Assembly (NCBI RefSeq): GCF_004295485.1
Contig: NZ_CP036164.1
Span: forward strand, 248,001-312,000
Source: Janibacter limosus
Lineage (GTDB): Bacteria > Actinomycetota > Actinomycetes > Actinomycetales > Dermatophilaceae
Direction: 5' to 3'
Length of the DNA: 64,000 nucleotides
Shown: piece after piece, positions 1-7,329 of the stretch
Layout of the letters: each line of letters starts with the position of its first letter
Position numbering within the stretch: the stretch's first letter is position 1
Notes under the pieces: model-generated
Seen by the model: only the letters and a program-made list of their open reading frames with translations
Told to the model about the DNA's origin: nothing
Database searches by the model: none
Translations under genes and position numbers: made by a program

Positions 1-876
1 TACCGCGTTGTCGGGTTCGACGAGCTCGAGGGCGCGGCGGCGGCACACTACCGCCGGCAGCGGCGACGGCGTCTGCTGCTCTTCGTGACCCTCCCGGGCC
101 TCTTCCTGGGGACCGCGACCGTGGCGACCGCCTACGGCACCGGTCTGATCGGCTCGCCGACGGTGACCTGCGAGCCGATCTCCGAGAAGGCACCCGCGCG
201 CGACTCCTTCGAGATCACGCTCCTCAACAGCAACGACACCAACGGCCTGGGCACCGACGTGGCGCGCGAGCTGACCCTCCGCGACTTCAGGATCGCGACC
301 GTGGGCAACGCCGACAGCTCGGTCTACGTCAAGGGCGCGGCCACGATCTACTACGGCGCCGAGGGCCGCGACAATGCGCTGCTGCTGCAGAAGCAGATCC
401 CGGGGTCGCAGGTCTGGAACGATGCGCGGCCGGGCAACAGCGTGCAGCTCGTCCTCGGGTACGGCTTCGACAAGCTCGTCACCGAGCCCGACCCGCCGCT
501 CCCGGCACCGTCCGAGATCAAGGTCAACGTCTACAACACGACGTGGAAGGACGGCTTGGCCTCCGAGACGGCCACGCAGCTCAAGGACCGCGGCTTCAAG
601 GTCGGCAAGACCGGCAACGATCCCCAGATGAGCTTCCTCGAGGACGAGGTGGCCATCATCCGCTTCGGCCCCGAGGGTCAGCGTTCGGCCAAGCGACTGG
701 CAGAGCAGATCTCCGGGGTGCAGCTGCAGAAGGACGACCGGACCGACGCGACCGTCTCGCTCGTCCTGGGCAACAAGTACGACGGCCTCAAGTCGGCCTC
801 GTCCGTCCCCGAGGTCAAGCCCTTCGTCCGGCCGCCTGAGACCATCCAGAAGCCGTGCACCCTGCCGAAGAAGTGA
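1..876 (+). CDS. LytR C-terminal domain protein, 5' truncated by window edge
   Basis: The reading frame is open from base 1, so the true start lies left of the window; the GTG at 85 falls inside the membrane segment and is unlikely to be the start. The visible protein has a basic stretch (YRRQRRRR), one transmembrane helix at about visible residues 25-45, then an extracytoplasmic part with two tandem LytR_C-like units. Each unit has the pattern I-x-L/V-x-N/Y-N followed by a YYG or RFG x EG turn (around 220-420 and 520-720). LytR_C domains accompany cell-wall ligases or stand alone in actinobacteria; no catalytic LytR-CpsA-Psr domain is visible here. The stop overlaps the next start (GTGA), suggesting co-translation with the phosphofructokinase. 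Confidence 0.8.
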   Translation, partial: YRVVGFDELEGAAAAHYRRQRRRRLLLFVTLPGLFLGTATVATAYGTGLIGSPTVTCEPISEKAPARDSFEITLLNSNDTNGLGTDVARELTLRDFRIATVGNADSSVYVKGAATIYYGAEGRDNALLLQKQIPGSQVWNDARPGNSVQLVLGYGFDKLVTEPDPPLPAPSEIKVNVYNTTWKDGLASETATQLKDRGFKVGKTGNDPQMSFLEDEVAIIRFGPEGQRSAKRLAEQISGVQLQKDDRTDATVSLVLGNKYDGLKSASSVPEVKPFVRPPETIQKPCTLPKK

Positions 877-2075
877 GCGTCCGCACGGTCGCGGTCCTCA
901 CCGCGGGTGGGCTGGCACCCTGCCTCTCGTCCGCGGTCGGTGGCCTCATCGAGCGGTACACCCGCCTGGCTCCCGACGTACGGATCATCGGCTACCTCGA
1001 CGGTTACGCCGGCCTGCTCACCGGCCGCAGCATCGAGGTCACGCAGGAGGTGCGGGCCCAGGCCGGGCGGCTGCACGACTTCGGTGGTTCGCCGCTGGGC
1101 AACTCGCGGGTCAAGCTGACCAACGCAGCCGACCTGGAGCGGCGAGGGCTCGTCGAGCCGGGGGCTGACCCCCTTCGCGTCGCGGCGGAGCAGCTGGTCG
1201 CTGACGGCGTCGACGTGCTGCACACCATCGGTGGCGACGACACGAGCACCACGGCAGCCGACCTGGCCGCCCACCTCGCCGAGCACGGCCACCACATGCG
1301 CGTCGTCGGGCTGCCCAAGACGATCGACAACGACATCGTCCCCATCCGGCAGAGCCTGGGGGCCTGGACGGCTGCGGAGCAGGGGGCGCTCTTCGCCCGC
1401 AACATCATCGCCGAGCACTCCTCCAACCCCCGCATGCTCATCGTCCACGAGGTCATGGGGCGGCACAGCGGATGGCTCACGGCAGAGACCGCGCGCCGGT
1501 ACCGGTCGGACCTGGCCACGCGGTCCTTCGTCCCAGGCCTCGGCAACGACCCGCGTCGCTGGGACGTGCACGCCGTCTACGTGCCGGAGGTCGACATCGA
1601 CCTCGAGGGCGAAGGGGGGCGACTGGGCGCGATCATGGACGAGATCGGGTGCGTCAACGTCTTCGTCGCCGAGGGCGCGGGTGTCGACGACATCGTCGCC
1701 TCCCTCGAGGCCTCCGGCCATGAGGTCCCGAGAGACGCCTTCGGCCACGTCCAGCTGGACCAGGTCAACCCCGGGGAGTACCTCGCCTCGACCTTCGCCG
1801 AGCGCATCGGCGCGGAGAAGTCGAAGGTGTGGAAGTCGGGCTACTTCGCCCGCTCGGCCGCTCCCAACGCCGAGGACCTCGCGCTCATCGGCCGCTGCGC
1901 CGACCTGGCCGTGTCGGCCGCGCTCGGGACCGGGTCAGGCGTCGTGGGGCAGGACGCGGAGCGCGGCGACGAGCTGCGCCTCATCGAGTTCGACCGGATC
2001 GCCGGCGGCCGCGCCTTCGACCCGACCGTCGACTGGTTCGCCGACCTGCTGAAGGACATCGGCCAGACGCGCTGA
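873..2075 (+). CDS. pfp: pyrophosphate-dependent 6-phosphofructokinase
   Basis: This 400-residue protein phosphorylates fructose 6-phosphate reversibly in glycolysis. GGDDT at residues 120-124 carries Asp where ATP enzymes have Gly. PKTIDND at 148-154 carries the Lys that blocks ATP binding and marks PPi-type enzymes; its Asp residues are catalytic. MGRHSGW, which binds sugar phosphate, follows at about 194. GTG at 873 is chosen because it overlaps the upstream TGA by four bases and follows a purine-rich CCGAAGAAG; the in-frame GTG at 855 would add six residues. PPi use fits the H+-pyrophosphatase encoded at 46926, since both draw on the same PPi pool. Confidence 0.93.
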   Translation: MSVRTVAVLTAGGLAPCLSSAVGGLIERYTRLAPDVRIIGYLDGYAGLLTGRSIEVTQEVRAQAGRLHDFGGSPLGNSRVKLTNAADLERRGLVEPGADPLRVAAEQLVADGVDVLHTIGGDDTSTTAADLAAHLAEHGHHMRVVGLPKTIDNDIVPIRQSLGAWTAAEQGALFARNIIAEHSSNPRMLIVHEVMGRHSGWLTAETARRYRSDLATRSFVPGLGNDPRRWDVHAVYVPEVDIDLEGEGGRLGAIMDEIGCVNVFVAEGAGVDDIVASLEASGHEVPRDAFGHVQLDQVNPGEYLASTFAERIGAEKSKVWKSGYFARSAAPNAEDLALIGRCADLAVSAALGTGSGVVGQDAERGDELRLIEFDRIAGGRAFDPTVDWFADLLKDIGQTR

Positions 2076-2094
2076 GCGCTGCCCGACCCGGCGC

Positions 2095-2832
2095 TCAGCC
2101 CTCGTGCTTGCGGCGCAGGGACCACATCTGGGGGGAGCGCTCGACCTCGACCGCGACCTCCCAGGGCAGGCCGCCCGGTGCGGTCTCGCGGCGGAAGCTC
2201 TGCACCAGCCGGCGCGCCAGCTGGGGGTCGGCGGCGACCCGCGCGGCCACGTCGCGAGCCGTCTGCTCGACCGCGTCGTCGTCGACGGCTGCCCACGCGA
2301 GGCCTCGCGCGACGGCCTGGTCGCCGCGGACCTCCTCCCCGAAGAGGCCCATGGCGGCTGCGGTCTCACGACCGGCCGTGCGGTGGAGCAGGGACAGGTG
2401 GCCGCCACCGGGGTGGATCCCGATCTGGGCGAAGCCCGGCAGCAGACGAGCCGTCGTGGAGATGACGCGCAGGTCGGTCGCCATGGCCAGGTTGAGTCCG
2501 GCGCCGACGGCAGCCCCGCGCACGGCGGCGATCGTCGGCAGGCCGATCGTCCCGATCGTCGTGAAGGCCCGGTAGACCGTCTCCAGGTCGCGGTAGGCAC
2601 CGTCCTCGACGGGGTCGCTCCCGACGTCGGCGAGGACGCCTCGCACGGCGCCGGCGCAGAAGTGCTGTCCGCCGGTGACGATGACGGCCCCCACGGAGTC
2701 GTCTCCCTCTGCGGTGCGGGCGGCGTCGATCAGCTCGCGGGACATCTCGACGGACAGCGCGTTGCGGCGCTCGTGGGCGTCGAGCGTGATCGTCGCGATG
2801 TGGTCGGTGACGGCATATCGGACCTCGGTCAT
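2095..2832 (-). CDS. enoyl-CoA hydratase/isomerase family protein
   Basis: A 245-residue crotonase-fold protein that would bind an acyl-CoA thioester, likely in fatty-acid or amino-acid degradation. The N-terminus has the typical ITLDAHERRNALS strand-helix, followed by the CoA oxyanion-hole segments (QHFCAGA and RGAAVGAGLNLAMATD). The usual catalytic Glu positions are less clear (PGFAQIGIHPGGG lacks the E of the E-x-G motif), so the exact reaction is open. The ATG at 2832 overlaps the stop of the upstream YchJ-like gene (ATGA), so the two are translationally coupled. It converges on pfp, with 19 bp between the stops. Confidence 0.85.
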   Translation of the reverse strand: MTEVRYAVTDHIATITLDAHERRNALSVEMSRELIDAARTAEGDDSVGAVIVTGGQHFCAGAVRGVLADVGSDPVEDGAYRDLETVYRAFTTIGTIGLPTIAAVRGAAVGAGLNLAMATDLRVISTTARLLPGFAQIGIHPGGGHLSLLHRTAGRETAAAMGLFGEEVRGDQAVARGLAWAAVDDDAVEQTARDVAARVAADPQLARRLVQSFRRETAPGGLPWEVAVEVERSPQMWSLRRKHEG

Positions 2833-3194
2833 CAGATCTCCTTCGTGTAGAACCAGCGGCCACCGCGACGGGTGAACTCGCTGCGTTCGGCGAGCTCGCC
2901 ATCGGTGTGCCGAGCGATGAAGTCGACGATGCCCGTGGTGTCCTCGGGCCCTCCGTCGATGGTCTGGCGGACCTCCAGGCCGAGCCACCGGGTGTCGTCG
3001 AGGTGGACCTCGGGCGGCCGGGTCCGACCGTCCCAGGTGCGCCACAGGTGCTCGGCGTTGCCGTAGACGTGCGCGGTGTACCGGCTGCGCATGAGCTCCT
3101 CGGCCGTCATGGCTTGGCGCTCAGCGGCCAGCAGCGGTCCGCAGCAGCTGCCGAGGGCGCGGCCGGAGCCGCACGGGCAGGGGTCAGGGTCCAT
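2832..3194 (-). CDS. YchJ/UPF0225 family SEC-C motif protein
   Basis: A 120-residue protein opening directly with a SEC-C zinc motif (CPCGSGRALGSCCG, Cys at 5, 7, 16, 17), the metal-binding module also found at the C-terminus of SecA. The body (SRYTAHVYGNAEHLWRTW, DTRWLGLEV, FIARHTDGELAERSEFTRRGGRWFY) matches the UPF0225/YchJ NTF2-like fold. Its function is not established. The ATG at 3194 places the Cys motif at the N-terminus as in the family; the frame continues upstream but overlaps a membrane-protein gene and is not plausible there. The stop overlaps the enoyl-CoA hydratase start. Confidence 0.85.
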   Translation of the reverse strand: MDPDPCPCGSGRALGSCCGPLLAAERQAMTAEELMRSRYTAHVYGNAEHLWRTWDGRTRPPEVHLDDTRWLGLEVRQTIDGGPEDTTGIVDFIARHTDGELAERSEFTRRGGRWFYTKEI

Positions 3195-3208
3195 GACTGC
3201 AGGGTAGG

Positions 3209-3955
3209 TCAGGCACGGTCCTCGGCGCGGGCGCCGAGGTCTCTCATGAGGGGCCGATGCGAGACGACGACGAGGAGCAGGGCGCACGGGACGAGGACGG
3301 CGAAGCCGATGGCCAGGTATCCGGCCGCGCCGATGACCCCACCGAGCACGAAGAGCACGACGAGGGAGGCGAGCATCGCGAGCTTGGGGGTGTTGCCCTG
3401 CACGGGGTCGAGGCCCGGCGTTCGGTTGCGATAGGCCAGCTTGCCCAGCTCGATGCCGATGTCGGTGACCATCCCCGTCACGTGTGTCGTGCGGATCTGG
3501 GCCCCGGAGATCTTGGTGATGATCGCGTTCTGCAGGCCCATGGTGAAGCAGAGCACGGGGATGAAGACGAGTTCGCGCCACGAGGCGGTGAGTTCCTCCG
3601 CCAGCAGGCCGAAGACGAGCATGAGCACGCCCTCGAGGAGCAGGACATTGGCGTACCGCCCGCGCAGACCGCGCCGTCGACCCCAGTTGAAGATCACCGC
3701 GCAGGCCATGGCGCCGGCGATGAAGCTGGCGACCGAGAGCAGACCCACGCCCACGAGGTAGTAGTCGCCCAGGACGAGCTGGTCGGCGACCTGGGCGCTG
3801 ACGCCGGTCATGTGGGAGGTGTAGAAGGCGACGGCGATGAAGCCGACGCTGTTGAGTATCCCCGCGACCAGCGCGAGGAGGCTCGCGAGCTGATGGTTGA
3901 GGGATGGCGTCCGCTCGGGACCGGCGATCCGGTCGAGGTACCCACCGCTGCTCAT
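3209..3955 (-). CDS. DUF1275/YoaK family membrane protein
   Basis: A 248-residue integral membrane protein with about six hydrophobic helices, starting at SLLALVAGILNSVGFIAV and ending with a pair of helices around residues 185-235. The family marks GFIA.....TSHMTGVSAQ and TTHVTGMVTDIGIELG are both present and identify DUF1275 (YoaK). The family is widespread, and no transport substrate is established. Start: the ATG at 3955 (MSSGGYLD) sits just downstream of the GntR gene stop; a longer frame back to 4030 would overlap that gene. Confidence 0.87.
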   Translation of the reverse strand: MSSGGYLDRIAGPERTPSLNHQLASLLALVAGILNSVGFIAVAFYTSHMTGVSAQVADQLVLGDYYLVGVGLLSVASFIAGAMACAVIFNWGRRRGLRGRYANVLLLEGVLMLVFGLLAEELTASWRELVFIPVLCFTMGLQNAIITKISGAQIRTTHVTGMVTDIGIELGKLAYRNRTPGLDPVQGNTPKLAMLASLVVLFVLGGVIGAAGYLAIGFAVLVPCALLLVVVSHRPLMRDLGARAEDRA

Positions 3956-3971
3956 GGGCGAACTGTAGGTC

Positions 3972-4613
3972 TCATCCGCGCAGGGCGGTGCTGCGGATGT
4001 GCTCCTCGAGCGCGCTCGAGAGCGCGGCACCGTCTCCGGCCTCGAGGAGGTCGACGAGGTGGTCGTGCTCGCGGGTGAGCGCCAGCAGGTGCCGCTGCGG
4101 CGTCGGCGCCCCCAGCCGGGCCAGCCGCACGAAGGCGCCGAGCTGGTCGAGGAGCAGCATGAGGGTGGGCATCGCGGCGGTGGCTGCGAGAGCCCGGTGG
4201 AAGGCCTCGTCGGCCTCGAGGAAGGCGGTGACGTCGCCCCCCTTCGCCTGGCGGCGTTGGCGGTCCACGAGGGTGCGCAGATCGTCGAGGTCCTCGTCGG
4301 TGCGCCGCTCGCAGGCCGTGGGCGCTGCGGTGACCTCCAGTGCCACGCGAAGGGAGGTCACCTCGCGTCGGTGCTCCGGTGAGATGTCGACGACCCGCAG
4401 CTGCCGTCGCGGGCCGGGGACGAGCAGCCCCTCGCTCGTCAGGGCCTTCAGCGCCTCGCGCACCGGCGTCCTCGAGATGTCGTGCTGGGCCGCGGTCGTG
4501 GCCTCGTCCACCGGGTCGCCGGCAGCCAGCCGCCCGGTCAGGATGTCATCACGCAGGGCCGTGTGCAGGCGCCCTGCCTTGGTGGCGGGCGAAGGGGAGG
4601 TCGCCACCGTCAC
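3972..4613 (-). CDS. GntR family transcriptional regulator (FadR/FCD type)
   Basis: A 213-residue regulator with an N-terminal winged helix-turn-helix (recognition region DISRTPVREALKALTSEG, about residues 45-62) and a helical C-terminal FCD ligand domain (about 85-205) containing the metal-site pattern D...H (EADEAFHRAL) and later His residues (EHDHL, EEHI). FCD regulators usually respond to small carboxylic acids. GTG at 4613 is chosen because it overlaps the upstream TGA by four bases; a second GTG two codons later is possible. It is co-transcribed with the glyoxalase-fold gene, and the palindrome at 5076-5091 upstream of the pair is a likely auto-operator. Confidence 0.87.
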   Translation of the reverse strand: MTVATSPSPATKAGRLHTALRDDILTGRLAAGDPVDEATTAAQHDISRTPVREALKALTSEGLLVPGPRRQLRVVDISPEHRREVTSLRVALEVTAAPTACERRTDEDLDDLRTLVDRQRRQAKGGDVTAFLEADEAFHRALAATAAMPTLMLLLDQLGAFVRLARLGAPTPQRHLLALTREHDHLVDLLEAGDGAALSSALEEHIRSTALRG

Positions 4614-5035
4614 TTCGCGAAGATCATCGACTCGTCGGCGAAGGCCTTGAACTCCATGGCATTGCCGGCCGGGTCGAGGAAGAACATCGTCCACTGCTCG
4701 CCGGGCTGGCCCTCGAAGCGCAGGTAGGGCGCGATGACGAACTCTGCGCGCGCGGCCTTCATCTTGTCCGCGAGGTCGTGGAAGTCGTCGTAGGTGAGGA
4801 CGGCGCCGAAGTGCGGCACCGGGACCTGGTGGTCATCGACAGGGTTGTGGCCCGCGGGGCCGGGGGAGCCGTCGGCGGTCTGGTGGGTGACGACCTGATG
4901 GCCGTAGAAGTTCCAGTCCACCCACAGGGTGTCCGAGCGGCCCTCGCTCAGGCCGAGCACGCCGCCGTAGAAGGCGCGGGCGGCGACGATGTCGTCGACG
5001 GGGATGGCGAGATGGAAGCAGGGGCGGTCGGTCAT
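4610..5035 (-). CDS. VOC/glyoxalase-fold protein
   Basis: A 141-residue vicinal-oxygen-chelate protein. The N-terminal half has CFHLAIPVDDIVAARAFYGGVLGL, and the C-terminal half repeats the fold ending with EGQPGEQWTMFFLDPAGNAMEFKAF. Candidate metal ligands are His (FHLAIP, PHFGAV) and the C-terminal Glu in NAMEF. This resembles dioxygenase or glyoxalase-like proteins acting on small molecules; the substrate is unknown. The ATG at 5035 is preceded by a good ribosome binding site (GAGGAGGA, four bases upstream). It is first gene of a two-gene operon with the GntR regulator, suggesting that its substrate or product is the inducer. Confidence 0.83.
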   Translation of the reverse strand: MTDRPCFHLAIPVDDIVAARAFYGGVLGLSEGRSDTLWVDWNFYGHQVVTHQTADGSPGPAGHNPVDDHQVPVPHFGAVLTYDDFHDLADKMKAARAEFVIAPYLRFEGQPGEQWTMFFLDPAGNAMEFKAFADESMIFAK

Positions 5036-5075
5036 GGGTCCTCCTCGGTCGGGAGACCAATGTATGCATCAACAG

Positions 5076-5091
5076 CACTTGTATACAAGTG
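5076..5091. promoter_or_regulatory. 16-bp perfect palindrome, probable GntR operator
   Basis: CACTTGTATACAAGTG is a perfect inverted repeat 41 bp upstream of the glyoxalase-fold start. Its core TTGTATACAA is the type of site bound by FCD-class GntR regulators. Read on the minus strand, TTGTAT inside it lies 16-17 bp from a CATACA/ATACAT hexamer at about 5063-5069, so a bound repressor would cover the -35 region. Confidence 0.75.
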
Positions 5092-5110
5092 TGAGGTGTG
5101 GCGGAAACGC

Positions 5111-5149
5111 AAAAACCGGCTCCGGTCCAGTGGACCAGAGCCGGTTTTG
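5111..5149. terminator. bidirectional hairpin terminator after tRNA-Pro
   Basis: AAAACCGGCTC at 5112-5122 pairs perfectly with 5138-5148, and a second inner stem (GGTCC with GGACC) extends the hairpin. On the minus strand it ends in a run of five T, as expected for termination of tRNA-Pro. Confidence 0.8.
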
Positions 5150-5154
5150 GCGGG

Positions 5155-5228
5155 TCGGGGTGACAGGATTTGAACCTGCGGCCTCTACGTCCCGAACGTA
5201 GCGCGCTACCAAGCTGCGCCACACCCCG
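5155..5228 (-). tRNA. tRNA-Pro (CGG)
   Basis: On the minus strand the 74-nt gene starts CGGGGTG and ends CACCCCGA, giving a 7-bp acceptor stem with discriminator A. The D-arm region is GGCGCAGCTTGGTAGCGC, the anticodon loop is TTCGGGA with anticodon CGG, and the T-arm is CAGGTTCAAATCCTG. CCA is not encoded. A hairpin terminator follows directly. Confidence 0.95.
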
Positions 5229-5263
5229 AACTGTTCGCCCCCTGCATCAGGAAGCGACAAGGA

Positions 5264-5294
5264 AGGATAACCCAGTCGTCGGCCCGAGTGACAA
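5264..5294 (-). promoter_or_regulatory. candidate promoter of tRNA-Pro
   Basis: On the minus strand TTGTCA (5294-5289) and TATCCT (5269-5264) are separated by 19 bp, with the tRNA 5' end 35 bp further on. The spacer is long, but both hexamers are good. Confidence 0.5.
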
Positions 5295-5302
5295 TCGGGG
5301 GA

Positions 5303-5815
5303 TCAGCCCGGCAGCTGGGTCCCCACGACGTCGTCCAGTGGGGAGCTGCTGGTGGACGTGCCCGTCGGCTCGGTCGGACTCGGCGTCGTCGTCGGCCCCG
5401 GGTCGACCGGCGAGGTCTGGGGGGTGGACGGCGGCGTCCAGGGTGGCGTCCACGCCGACGTCGTCGGGGCAGGGGTCCACGTCGATGTCGTGGTGGGCTC
5501 CGGCGTCCAGGTCGACGTCGTGGTGGGCTCGGGCGCCTCGGACGTCGTCGTCGTCTCCGAGGCGCTCTCCGCGGTCGTGGACGTCTGCGTCGGGGTCCAC
5601 GAGCTCGTGGAGCTGCTCGTGGGCCCGGACGTGGTCGAGGAGCTGGATCTCTTCTTCGTGACCTTCGTCGCGGACGTCGTCGTCGACGAGCTGGTCGACA
5701 GCGTGGGCGCCGGAGGCAGGTCGACGGCGGGCGCGGCATTGGCGACGGCCCACGTGGAGGCTCCACCGGCGAAGATCACGGCCGCCGTGAGCGCAGCCAC
5801 CTCTCGGACATTCAT
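5303..5815 (-). CDS. secreted Ser/Thr/Pro-rich protein
   Basis: A 170-residue protein with a signal peptide (about residues 1-28, VAALTAAVIFAGGASTWAVANAAP), followed only by low-complexity sequence rich in Ser, Thr and Pro. Within it a short repeat of the type EPTTTSTWTP occurs several times (about residues 95-130). There is no folded domain and no LPXTG anchor. Such sequences are usually exported linkers, possibly glycosylated on Thr/Ser. The start ATG overlaps the stop of the metallophosphoesterase (ATGA), so it is translated with it. I do not recognise a family. Confidence 0.72.
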   Translation of the reverse strand: MNVREVAALTAAVIFAGGASTWAVANAAPAVDLPPAPTLSTSSSTTTSATKVTKKRSSSSTTSGPTSSSTSSWTPTQTSTTAESASETTTTSEAPEPTTTSTWTPEPTTTSTWTPAPTTSAWTPPWTPPSTPQTSPVDPGPTTTPSPTEPTGTSTSSSPLDDVVGTQLPG

Positions 5816-6750
5816 CACGCAACCTCCCGGGAGACGAGCGTCAGCAAGGCAGCCTCCGGCCGGCAGGCAAACCGGATCGGAGCGTACCGCGAGGCGCCCA
5901 ACCCGGCGCACACGTGCAGCCAGGCAGCATCGGCCGGTGCCACCGTCGAGCTGCCGGCGCCGGGCCACCAGCGGGAGGCCCCCTTGGCCCGGCCCCGGTC
6001 GAGATCGCAGTTGGTGACGAGCGCGCCGAAACCGGGGATGCACAGCTGTCCGCCGTGCGTGTGACCGGCGATGACCAGACTGGCGCCATCAGCCGTCATG
6101 GCATCGAGCACCCGCTGGTAGGGGGCGTGGGTGATGCCGATGGTCGTGACGGCGGGATCGGCCGCTGCACCGACCGAGGCGTAGTCATCGCGTCCGATGT
6201 GTGGGTCGTCCACCCCGACGAGGCCGATCGGCTGTCCGGCCAGCGTCAGGCGGGTGCGGGCGTTGTCGAGGTCGCTCCACCCGTGGGAGGTCATCGCCGA
6301 CCGCAGCTCGTCCGTGGGCAGGTCGATGCGAGGGCCCGAGACCCTGGCGTGGTGCTTGGTGAGGTACCGGGCAGGGTTCTTGGGCGCAGGGGCGTAGTAG
6401 TCGTTGGACCCCATGACGAAGACGCCGGGCCGCTCGAGCAACGGCTCGAGACCCTCGAGCACCGCCGGCACGGCCTGCAGATGGCTGAGGTTGTCACCGG
6501 TGTTGACGACGAGGTCAGGCTCGAGGGCGGCGAGACCGCGGATCCACTCGGTCTTGGCACGTTGGCCGGGGACCATGTGGATGTCGCTTAGCTGGAGCAC
6601 GCGCACCGGGAGCGACCCCGGCTGCAGCACCGGCAGGGTGTACCTGCGCAGCGCGAAGAGGCGCGGCTCGACGAGGGTGCCCCATGCCAGGGCGGTGGCC
6701 CCAGCGGCGGCGGTGCCGGCCAGCAGCCGGGCAGAAGGGGGGAGGTTCAC
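5815..6750 (-). CDS. membrane-anchored metallophosphoesterase
   Basis: A 311-residue calcineurin-like phosphoesterase with an N-terminal hydrophobic anchor (about residues 7-25). Metal-site motifs appear in order: LSDIH (about 55), NTGDNLSH (about 84), GSNDYY in the place of GNH[ED] (about 115) and GHTHGGQ (about 230). It resembles YkuE-type enzymes and the actinobacterial homologue found beside the class A PBP gene ponA2. The substrate is unknown; a cell-envelope phosphoester is plausible from location. The start is GTG at 6750, with GAGGATGACCTC directly before it. Confidence 0.88.
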   Translation of the reverse strand: MNLPPSARLLAGTAAAGATALAWGTLVEPRLFALRRYTLPVLQPGSLPVRVLQLSDIHMVPGQRAKTEWIRGLAALEPDLVVNTGDNLSHLQAVPAVLEGLEPLLERPGVFVMGSNDYYAPAPKNPARYLTKHHARVSGPRIDLPTDELRSAMTSHGWSDLDNARTRLTLAGQPIGLVGVDDPHIGRDDYASVGAAADPAVTTIGITHAPYQRVLDAMTADGASLVIAGHTHGGQLCIPGFGALVTNCDLDRGRAKGASRWWPGAGSSTVAPADAAWLHVCAGLGASRYAPIRFACRPEAALLTLVSREVA

Positions 6751-6794
6751 GAGGTCATCCTCGCAAAGTGGACGGGCGCGCGGGTGGACGCTGC

Positions 6795-6800
6795 CACAAT
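6795..6800 (+). promoter_or_regulatory. -10 hexamer of a leaderless promoter (yqeY-like gene)
   Basis: CACAAT ends six bases before the ATG at 6807, so transcription would begin at or next to the start codon. No Shine-Dalgarno sequence is present. Confidence 0.5.
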
Positions 6801-6806
6801 CGATCC

Positions 6807-7265
6807 ATGACCGACACCCTCAAGTCCACCCTCCAGCACGACCTCCACGACGCCATGCGCGCCCGTGAGACGGTCACGATCAGCACGCTGCGCATGGCGC
6901 TGACGGCGATCAGCAACGAGGAGGTGGCCGGGACCTCCGCCCGTGAGCTCAGCGACGCGGAGACCCTCAAGGTGCTGGCCAAGGAGGCCAAGAAGCGCAA
7001 GGAGTCGGCGACCGCCTACCGCGAGGCCAACCGTCCTGAGCTCGCCGAGCGTGAGGAGGCCGAGCTCGTGGTGCTCCAGGCCTACCTGCCCGAGCAGCTG
7101 GGCGATGACGAGCTCACCGCGATCGTCGACCGGGCGGTGGCGCAGGTCGGGGCCACCTCGATGGCCCAGATGGGGCAGGTGATGAAGCTGGCCCAGGCCG
7201 AGGCTGCCGGTCGGGCTGACGGCGGCGCGCTCGCGGCCAAGGTCAAGGCACGCCTGGCCGGCTGA
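6807..7265 (+). CDS. GatB/YqeY domain protein
   Basis: A 152-residue, mostly helical protein matching the YqeY family across its full length. Marks are LRMALTAISNEEV, the charged helix EAKKRKESATAYREANR and the C-terminal QAYLPEQL...MGQVMK..........DG..LAAKVKARL. The domain is related to the tail of GatB, the amidotransferase that corrects Glu-tRNA(Gln), and is thought to bind tRNA; the stand-alone role is not settled. The start at MTDTLKST is supported by the CACAAT hexamer six bases before it. It is divergent from the metallophosphoesterase and converges on the PBP gene across a strong hairpin. Confidence 0.9.
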   Translation: MTDTLKSTLQHDLHDAMRARETVTISTLRMALTAISNEEVAGTSARELSDAETLKVLAKEAKKRKESATAYREANRPELAEREEAELVVLQAYLPEQLGDDELTAIVDRAVAQVGATSMAQMGQVMKLAQAEAAGRADGGALAAKVKARLAG

Positions 7266-7274
7266 GCCCGATGA

Positions 7275-7322
7275 CATGACCGAGGCGGTGCCCCTCCGTG
7301 GAGGGGCACCGCCTCAGTCATG
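7275..7322. terminator. bidirectional hairpin terminator
   Basis: GAGGCGGTGCCCCTC (7282-7296) pairs perfectly with 7301-7315, and flanking CATGAC/GTCATG bases extend the stem after one mismatch. It lies between the convergent yqeY-like and PBP genes. Confidence 0.85.
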
Positions 7323-7329
7323 TCCGACG

